A stretch of 64,000 bases of DNA from Myoxocephalus aenaeus (Eukaryota; Chordata; Actinopteri; Perciformes; Cottidae). The stretch is taken from NCBI GenBank assembly GCA_038501785.1, contig JBAMJR010000083.1, positions 80,001 through 144,000 of the forward strand, read 5' to 3'. Positions 55,861 through 64,000 of the stretch are shown piece by piece. Made by a program: the position numbers and the translations under genes. The stretch's first letter is position 1; each line of letters starts with the position of its first letter. Under the pieces are notes generated by a model that was not told the origin of the DNA, searched no databases, and saw only the letters and a list, made by a program, of their open reading frames with translations.

Positions 55861-56710
55861 TTCATTTCATTTATTTATTTGAACAGGGACCGTACACATC
55901 AATCAACCCAGGGGTAAATGTGTCGGTCTTAGCTAAAGCTAAATTTCAACCGTAGTCCCTGTGGCCGGATATAACAAGCCATCACTAAAGGAAAGAAATG
56001 GTTATAACAAAAACATCTTAAAAAGCAATAAACACACAGGTTACGATCAAATATATAAATAGGCCTCATCATAAAATCATAAAGATCAATAAACATACAC
56101 ACATTTTGTACACACAATCATTGAGGAGGGAGTCACGACTCATGCTCACACACCTGATTGCTAATAAGCCAGTTCTTCAGGCCGTGTTTAAAAGAGGGAT
56201 CTGTTCTGCTAGTGCGGAGATGCAGAGGCAGAGCATTCCAGAGGTGTCCTGCTTTTACTGAGGATGCAGACTGGCTAAAGGAACGTTTCCTAAAGGGGAT
56301 GATACAGTCACCTCTCTCCACAGATCTAGTTTGTCTACCACTCTGCGTGTTTCGTTTGATAAATTCACCAAGTGGGGGAGGAGCCATATCATGAAGAACT
56401 TTAAAAACAAGACACATATAGGAGAATTTAGTGATGTTATCCCAGCTCAGGAGATTGTGTTTACTTAGAATTGCACAGTGGTGATAACTCCTGGGCTTTT
56501 TATCAAGTATTTTAAGAGCCTGCTTATGAAGGATTTGAATTGATTTTAGAGTTGTGCTGGTGGCTTGAGCCCAGCTGGTTAGGCAATAGGTCAAATATGG
56601 AATGATCATTGCATTAAAGTACAGCTTTGCAGTATCTATGGTTAGATTGTTTCTTATGTACTTGAAATTAAACAAATGAAATCTGACAACTTTTGCCACG
56701 TTTTTTTTTT
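55861..56710 (-). mobile_element. 5'-truncated LINE inserted in the Maverick
   Basis: On the minus strand the ORF reads from about 56700 to 56133 with blocks LFNFKYIRNNL, MIIPYLTYCLTSW, LQILHKQALK-type (here IQILHKQALKIL) and LWNALPLHLR. This is the C-terminal region after the RT of fish I/L2-type LINEs. It is followed by a 3' UTR and an ATTTCATTTA-type tail at 55861. The frame shows no stop, so the insertion is fairly young. It is truncated just upstream of this region, at a T-rich junction near 56702-56714. Confidence 0.82.
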
Positions 56711-56714
56711 GTAC

Positions 56715-56950
56715 AGACTGGTTGCCTACGAGCTGACATGTGTGCGCATTATTGCATAGTCCGTCGCCTGTGCACGCAGTGAGATCAATAACTGTCATCT
56801 CTCGACGTAGCGGTATAAATCAATCCATTTCAGTGACTTGTGGCTCAGATATATCAACATCACCCTAGGAAGCGTTTGCATGTTTGACGTCCTCCTGGAT
56901 AGAATCTTCCGCTGAGCCCCTGTAAACGTAAAGAAAGAACAAGGTCACCA
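56715..56950 (-). pseudogene. Maverick-linked coding remnant upstream of the LINE
   Basis: Open minus-strand sequence (MTVIDLTACTGDG... and, further up, YRGSAEDSIQEDVKH) continues on the far side of the LINE from the Pro/Gln-rich ORF. It may be the other half of the same gene. No domain is recognised. Confidence 0.3.
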
Positions 56951-57014
56951 CTTTTTTTTTTTTTTTTTTTTTTAAACAACGTTCAGCAGACACCATCACT
57001 GAGAAAAATAAATG

Positions 57015-57365
57015 TGATACACATGGGATGTTATCCACAGCTGCCGCCAACTCCTCTGATGAACCAGGGGCTGTTTGCTGTCCTGGCTCCTCAATGGTGG
57101 AACGAGCTCAGGACAGCAGAAAGTCTCTACATTTTCCGTCGCAAACTAAAAACACATCTTTTTCGACTAGACCTTACATAAGGAAGGTAGCACCGTAGTA
57201 GCACTTTAGTAGCATTTAGATGACACTTACTGATAGCACTTTGTAATTTAACTTTATTGAAATTGTACTTTCTTGATTCTTGTTGTTCTGAGTTTGTACT
57301 CATGGTGGAATTGCACTTATTGTAAGTCGCTTTGGATAAAACCATCAGCTTAATGTAATCAAGCC
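57015..57365 (+). mobile_element. LINE 3' end (C terminus and 3' UTR)
   Basis: The plus strand encodes WNELRTAESLYIFRRKLKTH, the typical end of fish LINE ORF2. It is followed by a 3' UTR with AGCACTTTGTA and the widespread tail TTGTAAGTCGCTTTGGATAAA. Confidence 0.8.
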
Positions 57366-57496
57366 TGCTGTCATTGGAGCAGCTGCTGCCGCTGCTGTCA
57401 TCGCCACCGACTTGCTGGCAATGTTGGTCCGGTGCCTGTCTGTCTTCAATAGTCTTTTTTTTTTTTTGCACACTTCTTGAATCTTCAAGTTAGAGC

Positions 57497-57548
57497 CGCC
57501 GATAGATAGATAAATAGATACTTTATTTATCCCCAGGGAGAAATTTAG
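57497..57548 (-). mobile_element. LINE 3' tail fragment
   Basis: GATAGATAGATAAATAGATA, then CTTTATTTATCCCCAGGGAGAAATT, is the reverse complement of a CR1/Rex-type 3' end with its (TCTA)n tail. Only the tail is present. Confidence 0.7.
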
Positions 57549-57592
57549 TTGATCATATCATACATGTGTGCCCCTGACCACTTGATTATTGA

Positions 57593-58039
57593 TTATGATC
57601 TCCCCCTTATCTGTCCAGGATACAACATTGAGCTGTTTAAGGCATCCAAAATGCACTCGGCATGTTTCTTACTTTTTTTAGGAATATGCTTCATTACGTT
57701 ACCTAAAAGTATATTCTTCTTTTTATGTACATTATCATCATCATTACTCATTATTGAAGTTGAGACATCACTATTTGCACTGTTTGGTAGTGATAGGGTC
57801 AGTACACTTTTCTCGCGTTCCCCCTGGCGTACAACAGCCAAGTATCGTTGTAAAATACTTGCATATCTTTGGGCCTTTTCATACATATCTGTATTAGGCT
57901 GTTCCAATACAGCAGTCATGGCTCTATCGAGCTCATTTTGTACAGAGTGGCGTATAGAACTGGATGGCTGCTCGTGCTGCTTTAATGAGTCAAGCTGGTG
58001 TTGAGGCACCAGAAACATTTTCTGTGTGATCCATTTCAC
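57593..58039 (-). CDS. Maverick virion-core-type ORF
   Basis: 148 codons, intact, with a start codon that overlaps the stop of the PX-like gene by 4 bases (58036-58039), as in compact viral gene strings. The N-terminal part has a helical KMFLVPQHQLDSLK block, then ILQRYLAVVRQGERE, and the C terminus is rich in Lys and Ser. I know this as a conserved but uncharacterised protein next to PX in fish Mavericks. Its role is presumably structural, by position. Confidence 0.6.
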   Translation of the reverse strand: MKWITQKMFLVPQHQLDSLKQHEQPSSSIRHSVQNELDRAMTAVLEQPNTDMYEKAQRYASILQRYLAVVRQGEREKSVLTLSLPNSANSDVSTSIMSNDDDNVHKKKNILLGNVMKHIPKKSKKHAECILDALNSSMLYPGQIRGRS

Positions 58040-58368
58040 TTTCCCCTATTGATGAGGCCAAGTATAAAAGGAATAGCAGCCCCTAATAGAGGTAATAAAA
58101 AACCACCTGTCTGATTGAGCATCTTCTTTTTCTTGGTTAGTTTGATCTTTTTATTAGCAACTATTCGGATAAGCCTCTTCTTCTTCTTTAAGATAGTGTA
58201 CTGTTTATCAGTCAGAGGAATATTACCTCTCAATACATTGAGGGCAATTTCACACAGCGCGTTAATAAAGTCTGGTTTTGCTTTACACACAATGACCCTC
58301 CTCGCACTAGGTGAAGACTTGTATATCGTCTCTAACAAAGTCAAATTCCTATGCATACGAGACGACAT
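58036..58368 (-). CDS. Maverick PX-like core protein
   Basis: 110 codons, intact. It is very basic, with a KKKKRLIRIVANKKIKLTKKKK stretch interrupted by hydrophobics. It ends in a hydrophobic segment, GGFLLPLLGAAIPFILGL, before a terminal Arg-Gly-Lys. A basic region followed by a Gly-rich hydrophobic tail is the pattern of the adenovirus pX/pVI-like virion core protein called PX in adintoviruses and Mavericks. The ATPase ends about 20 bp upstream. A diverged second copy of its start lies at 49.1 kb. Confidence 0.7.
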   Translation of the reverse strand: MSSRMHRNLTLLETIYKSSPSARRVIVCKAKPDFINALCEIALNVLRGNIPLTDKQYTILKKKKRLIRIVANKKIKLTKKKKMLNQTGGFLLPLLGAAIPFILGLINRGK

Positions 58369-58384
58369 TACCTCGGCTGCTGCT

Positions 58385-59049
58385 GCTTTTTAGGGAGATA
58401 CCCTACCGACTGGTCTGATTCTTAAATGTTCAGGGGTCAAGGCTTTATAGTCTGAGAAGATACCCATATGCCTGCTTGGTAGCATCATTAAAGGCCTCTA
58501 GAACATATTTGGTATTTCCGGGAAACATCTGTCTGGCTAATAGTATGATTTGCCCTTTATCCCGAGGATTTTTAAACAGGATAAGAGTTTGTGTTTAAAC
58601 TAATTGTGCGACTAGCCTTACCTTGAATAAATAGATCATGCACCAAGTATATACAACTGAGATTTCTATGATGTACATATTTGGTGAAAACATTTTGCAC
58701 TTTACACTTGGTACTTAATTTACACTAAATTATTGCTTGCGTCATTCATCAAATCATCTATAATTAACAGATTGTTTTTGTCAGGAGGTAACAGGATGTC
58801 GTCGCACAGAAACTCGGGTATCCCATTTACAAAGTTAATGGCTAGTGTTTTAAGGAGTTTATCATACATAGGTTGCCAACAAGAGTAAATGTATACGATG
58901 TTATCAAAACTGTGTGAAATAACCCTCTCTGCATTCACAATAATATCCTTGACAAAATAAGTCTTTCTGCAGTTGGATGGTCCACTCACAACTAGACTGA
59001 ATGGATGTTGCAGGCGCGCATCAAACCCGTGCTCAGCTTTATACCACAA
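58385..59049 (-). pseudogene. Maverick FtsK/HerA-type packaging ATPase, broken
   Basis: The minus-strand frame from 59049 shows LQHPFSLVVSGPSNCRKT, the Walker A region, and NNLLIIDDLMND, the Walker B motif. It stops near 58720. Homology continues with frame changes through FTKYVHHRNLSCIYLVHDLF, QGKASRTISLNT and YGYLL to a stop near 58393. In the Walker A motif the Gly before Lys is Arg (AGA codon), which should abolish ATP binding. This ATPase family packages genomes of Mavericks, adintoviruses and related DNA viruses. Confidence 0.85.
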
Positions 59050-59059
59050 TCCCTTATAG

Positions 59060-62000
59060 ATATTAATCAGGCAGCACCCGCCTCTTGTTATACACGACTA
59101 ACCTTTTTTTTTAAACTGTCTCGTTCTTTAAATGAAAATGCTTTTTATCCCGGCTGATTGTTTCAGATACCGTCATTATTGGGGGTGTGCATTGCTGTTC
59201 TGGTTAGCGACAAAGGCATTTACTAGCTCAGTCAGGGCCTCTGTTGTGACGAGCAGCATTTCTAGCGTTACATTAAACGCCTTTGCAGGGCAAAACAACA
59301 GTAAAATGTAGAGTGTTATATGCATAACATTTGGGGCCACCTGATACAAAATGTGTGATATAGTCCTCCTCAGGGAGGCCGCACACATCGCCCCTGTTGA
59401 TCTTGTCTGTCAAGTCACCGAGATATGCCCCTAGTGGTGGAACCACATCACCCCTCTGTGGTGTAAAGACGACACTGTCTGTGTCACAATACAACACTCT
59501 CTCCTGCAGTGTGTCCAGCACGTCGCAAAGCATCAGTCTCACATGGGCTGTAGTCATAGCCCCTATAAAGACATTTACGTCCTTAACACTTGGGGGTCTG
59601 GGGGTCAATTTCTTGATTTTTCTTGATTTTACATACTTTTTAAAGTCACTAGCATATGATACATAATCATGTGTTGTATATAAAAAAAATACAGAACAAT
59701 CTCAGCTATCTATATAATGAGGCACAAGTGTAAATATGAAAATATGACTAAAGCTGAAAAATTTAATCTTGATTTTGGAAATGTCTCATATTTGTTGTGA
59801 AAACATAACTTTACTCCGGTGGGATAGCGGTTTTGGTGATGGAAATTGGTTTACCAAAAGGTCTTAGGTTCACAAAAGCAGTGGAATATATGAATAAAAT
59901 GGTAGACACATGTAATTTAATGTCTAAAACCAAATTTATTATTATATGGTGAGGATGATGAGCTGTGGCTGACAGAGAGGGAGGCTGCTGCAGCGATGCT
60001 ACATGTTGTCCTCTGGACCCTCGCAGCTCTGAATCCACTCTGTAAAATACATTAATACTAGTTAGTATGAGTTCACTGTAAGAAAGTTAACGTGATAGAG
60101 ACAACAGTTGATTATGCCCCGTTCAGTCATATATACGGAAGGTAACAGCCAACACGGCACTGTGTAGTGACGTGCTAACCGCTACGAAGCTCTCGTCAAC
60201 ACACACGTTATTTACTGTCTTACAAACACATAATGGAGGTCCAGCACTACTGGTCGTACTATGTTCACTGTAACAAGTTAACGTGATAGATTCAACAATT
60301 GATTACTCACCGTTCAGTCTCACAGAAACGCTGTGGCCAGCTATCTGGCCCGTTAGCTCCGGCTAGCTCCTTGTTAGTGAATCCTTCAGCTCTGAAGCTG
60401 CTCCGTCTGTCCCCTCCAATATAGCTTTGCTCAGGACTCTTTGCTTGGCACCTTCTGACTCACAGTGAAGCTTTGCACGCCTCATACATGTCCATGTTTA
60501 GATGCTCAGACGCGGAAGTGGAAACCATATCCACCATATTTTTAACCATATTTATGTGACGTATTATTGTGATGATTCTAATTTTATTAAACATTTTGAC
60601 ACCTGGTTTAACGCTTCGACGCGGGCACCGACCTCAGAGGGTTAACGCATGATGCCCTGGCATCTGCATATCGCCACTGAACCATTGCCACCTCGTCCGA
60701 GATAAAGCAGAACTGCCGCACATCAAAGTCATCGCTGAACATGAATGTGGTAAACTTGGTAGGGTCAGTGACGAGCTCACAGGATGGCATATTACTCATC
60801 ATGCTAAAACACCCCCACAGTGAGTTTAGGAGCAGCTTGTTGCAACTCCTCATGGCCTTATTAACACAAATTTTGGCAGGATCGAGCTGAATGCCCTCTT
60901 TCTGTAAATAGTCTGCTACATATTTCTCCTGCTCTGTTGTTTTTATATGGCCCGGATATCCAGATGCTTCTTGCTTGCATTTGAGAAAGGTCTTGACATG
61001 CCCGCTAAACAATGTGGTTGTCGTTTGGGGAAATGCCACACCTCATCAATGCACACGACATGGTACCCCTTTTCAACAGCCTTCTGAAGTGCAAAGGTCA
61101 CCCACACACCAGATAGCTCTCTGTCTGTCACTGTGCGTACAGGGAGTGGTCTGGTTCAAAGCCAAGGCACACGTCCGACACAACGGGAACATGAGTTTTC
61201 CGTGACATCTGAAAGGCAAAACAGGATGGAATAAGCCTTTTGGAGGTAGCACTGTACACTTGACAAATCCAAAATATTTCTCGACAGACTCAAAGTCCTT
61301 GAAGATGATCGTGGGGTGCCCTATGGGGTACGCCTTTGTAGATTGAACCATAGGGTATAAGCTGGTAAAGTCGTAGTACCTAATTTTTTCATCAACATCA
61401 ATGTTGACTTTATGGTACAATTTCATAGCGTTTGTACGACCACCAAAGAGAGCAGCTCTGGGGTCTAAACGCACACGCTTTGTGTATGTTTCCATAAAAG
61501 TCTGCACCGCAGAATTGGTTTGCTTTAATTTGGTCCATGCACATTCCCACATTACAATGACCTTCTGTCCGTACTGGCAATGCAAGGCGTGTATTCTGTC
61601 CATAAACATATTGTATTCTCGGCCCTGGACTACTCTGGTAACAAGATTCACAGCACCCTGCGCCCAACATGTGATACAACTGTGGAAAAAGCACCCCGCA
61701 AATTCATAACGCGTGTTTCTCACAGCATTATACCCGTCCACAAAGAATGGTCCAATATTCTTTTCGCCATAGTTCAGAGCATGGGTGATTTCAATTCACT
61801 CTGAGCTAAGTATTCGAGCCACTGCATGGACACGTCAGAATATGCCTTATTCTGTCGAGTGTACGCGCCCTCATACATTAGTGACACTGTCTGTGGGTAA
61901 AAACGTTTTGAATACACCCATACAGCTAGAGGCCAATGTTGTGAAGGCAAAGGGATCCAATTGAGTGCACTCTATGAAGCTCTCACGATACTTGGTACAC

Positions 62001-62460
62001 GCACGGCGTAACACCTCAACATCGTTGGTGCAATACTCCCCGAGCTCCTTTTGAAGATCGAATATGTAATTCCTCTTAGTCTCATATCAGATCATGAATG
62101 CTGCTTTGTCACTGTCAGACATTGTGTCATAACCATAGTAGGAGGGGTCTGTATGGATGCCTACATATTTGTCATGGTCTCTGGAGTTTAACGTGGCTCA
62201 CAGCAGTGTGCGCAAACTGGGTCTTTACAAATGTGAGTCTTTTTGGTAACCTTGTATACTGTTCCACAGAGTTCGCAATACATCCTGCTTTGACAGGGGA
62301 TTTTAGAATGAACCGCTTCTGGGAGTTTATGCTGTTCGAGACAGTATTGTGATTTGCATACGCGCTTGCAATCGGGACATTTCTGGGTGTCGCGTGCATG
62401 GGTGCGGCAATCTATTGTATAACAAACATTGCATAGCTGTGGGCAATTGTGGTCCATGCT
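59060..62460 (-). pseudogene. Maverick protein-primed DNA polymerase B, interrupted
   Basis: On the minus strand, from right to left. A Cys/His-rich zinc region (CPDCKRVC, CELCGTVY; 62190-62457) comes first. Then an exonuclease part with DTMSDSDKAAF and EYCTNDVEVLRRAC (62000-62130, with a stop) and a linker (61073-61741). Palm motif A is DFTSLYP (61352-61372), followed by the KLLLNSLWG block (about 60808-60840). Motif C is YCDTDSV (about 59473-59491), followed by GGPKCYAY and a C terminus with VVYNKRRVLPD just before the ATPase. The gene is split at 59583-60645 by a piggyBac-type element and has further stops and frame changes. Type-B protein-primed polymerases replicate Maverick and adintovirus genomes. 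Confidence 0.88.
59583..60645. mobile_element. Complete piggyBac-type non-autonomous element in polB
   Basis: TTAA occurs at both ends (59583-59586 and 60642-60645). The right end reads CCTCAGAGGGTTAA, the inverse of the TTAACCCTNTGAGG left ends of fragments 1 and 3; its own left end (TTAACACTTGGGGGTC) is diverged. The interior shares long blocks with fragments at 45288, 49629 and 53112. It has no transposase ORF. The polymerase sequence on the two sides is in the same frame relative to the TTAA, as expected for a clean insertion. Confidence 0.8.
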
Positions 62461-62469
62461 CGTCTCATA

Positions 62470-63002
62470 GGTTTGATAACAGTAGTTGCATACATATGAT
62501 GCGGCGGCTTACCTTAAAGTCAATTACAAGTTTGGAAGAGCACACAAGGTGAGCATGGCTAACGACGTAGCCGCTAACGGAGATACGCTACACCTGCTTT
62601 CCTGGAGAACCTACGGAAACGGGGGGGAGGAATCGCCTTCAACTTCTACAGCCCGACGCAACAAGGACCGGGGATGTACAGCAATGGCGGAGCACGTGAG
62701 CCGGGCCCGGAGCGGAGCGGCTGGTCCCAACAGTATACACGATGCGGCGGAAGCTAGCCACGGGACCAGGACCAGAGGACCTCAACGGAGGTTTAGTCAC
62801 CCAGCAAATCCACTTGACGACGGAGAAGGAGCTTTGCGCCGAGCGGCTGGATTGGAGCAGCACAGCGTGCCTCGGGCGACAACGGCGATCCCAAAGCAGG
62901 TTCCATGAGACTTTCTGCAGGAGATTAAGGAGGAAAAGGAGACTGGGACTCTACAAAACAGTATTATACACGTTATCACACTATATTGCAAGTTTAGAGT
63001 GT
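62470..63002. other. Unrecognised GC-rich segment
   Basis: Open stretches on the plus strand (62486-62908) have no recognised domain. The sequence joins abruptly to the Maverick polymerase end near 62470-62550. It may be the leader of another retroelement. Confidence 0.3.
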
Positions 63003-63009
63003 CTTTAAT

Positions 63010-63425
63010 TAGGGTGACCAGATTTGAGTTTGTGAAAAAGAGGACACTTCGTTCCGGGGGGGGGGGGGGGGTGGAGGAGGAGAGAGAGAGAGAGAGAGAG
63101 AGAGGAGGAGGAGGACACTTCGTCGCGGGGGGGAGGGTAGCAGTAGTGTGTAGCATGCCGTGAACTTACATTTACGTTGAGATCGGTCGACCAATGACAG
63201 TTCTCTCTACAGTCAGAGCTTGCGCAAGAAGGTGGAACGTGAGGGAGATACCATTTAATAATAACTATTTTCCCGGACGTACCATTTCCAAAACTTGTAA
63301 GGGGGTAATAACTATTTTCCCCGACGTAGCAAAATCCCGGACATTTTTGGAATCCCTGCCGGATGCTTTTTTTAGGTCTCGAAAAGAGGACATGTCCGGG
63401 GAAAAGAGGACGTCTGGTCACCCTA
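63010..63425. mobile_element. Short hAT-like non-autonomous element, 416 bp
   Basis: The ends TAGGGTGACCAGA and TCTGGTCACCCTA are perfect 13-bp inverted repeats. CTTTAAT occurs directly on both sides (63003-63009 and 63426-63432), a 7-bp target duplication. Inside are a G run (about 63056-63071) and (GA)n. The repeated words AAAAGAGGAC and CCGGACATGTCC-like sequence near the right end are typical of a common fish family. There is no ORF. Confidence 0.8.
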
Positions 63426-63432
63426 CTTTAAT

Positions 63433-64000
63433 ATCCTAAATGCTTCAATTTTATTGTGTACCCAAATACTACTACTTGGCCTACCTAGATGGTCACATGG
63501 GAGGGGAGCAGTAGGGGGCACGATTGAGCTATGTTAATACATACATTTAAAAGGCACTGAACTAAGAAGCACAATTTGAAAGATATATTAAAGGAGAACC
63601 TACCATGAAGTATACGCATATATAATGCACTTTCAAGGGCCCAGAAAAGATACACAATTTGAAAGGAAGGAAAAAGACACAGAATATGCACAAATTTGAA
63701 GATTAATTAAAAGTAAGAAGACACGGATATACCAACAAAGCTGTATAGATATAATATGATGTACTGGTGTTCTCAGGGCTGTTCTGCCAATGATTGCAAG
63801 AAGGAGGGGACGCTGGATGGAGACCTGGAGGACTCTGGGCCTGACAGTGTGAGGAGAGTGCATTCAAGGGCTTCTGTGCTATCTTTATAGTACAGGGTCC
63901 CACCCAAACCTACCCCCTAACCCTATCCTTTCTGAGGAACCAGACTTTGCACAGAAGATCAAAATCCTGAACAGGATCATCAGAGCGGTCGATCGTCTAA
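63433..64000. other. No recognised gene
   Basis: Short ORFs on both strands show no family likeness. The last 200 bp contain open plus-strand sequence but no motif I can name. Confidence 0.35.

Overview
The window looks like repeat-rich nuclear DNA of a ray-finned (teleost) fish. The evidence is vertebrate-type 5S rRNA, U2 and U5 snRNA sequences, GT-AG exons, and fish-typical mobile elements: a U2-targeted Tx1/Keno-type LINE, a Penelope-like element with a GIY-YIG endonuclease, a Helentron, a Maverick/Polinton, L2-like LINE debris, and Tc1, hAT and piggyBac-type elements. Nothing looks bacterial. Almost every protein-coding piece belongs to a mobile element. Host-like coding sequence is limited to homeobox exons near 22-23.6 kb, a spliced gene relic at 19.8-20.9 kb, and a few isolated exon-like pieces.

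1-12.3 kb is a small-RNA multigene locus. A short 5S array (one full unit and two truncated ones), a U2 snRNA gene and a U5 snRNA gene sit within 8 kb on the same strand. They are embedded in duplicated spacer, 161-bp TATA-bearing repeats and minisatellites with units of about 23, 83 and 190 bp. The U2 gene is cut in two by a 5.0-kb Keno-like LINE flanked by a 12-bp target duplication. Both LINE ORFs are nearly complete, with one frameshift in a G run.

12.8-19.1 kb holds a Penelope-type terminal fragment with a hammerhead-like core on the minus strand. A plus-strand composite follows: a LINE-like 5' head, an SGNH-hydrolase ORF, then a Penelope RT plus GIY-YIG ORF broken by two frameshifts. 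19.7-29 kb contains the spliced gene relic, the homeobox exons, a dispersed GC-rich repeat in several copies, a 32-bp minisatellite and two hAT relics.

30.5-42.7 kb is the most unusual part: a decayed Helentron-type rolling-circle element. On the plus strand it runs through small phase-0 exons, two tandem herpesvirus-tegument-type (C76-like) cysteine-protease domains, an OTU protease, an HUH Rep domain, a Pif1-type helicase and an apurinic-like endonuclease. A 2.1-kb foreign segment replaces the end of the helicase.

43-64 kb is a graveyard of LINE, Tc1, piggyBac and hAT pieces around a minus-strand Maverick/Polinton: protein-primed DNA polymerase B, packaging ATPase, PX-like core protein and further ORFs. 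Its polymerase is interrupted by a piggyBac-type non-autonomous element at a TTAA site. A second, older Maverick fragment lies at 49.1 kb. All of these elements carry frameshifts or stops and are unlikely to be active as they stand. All identifications come from motif recognition by eye; no database search was run.
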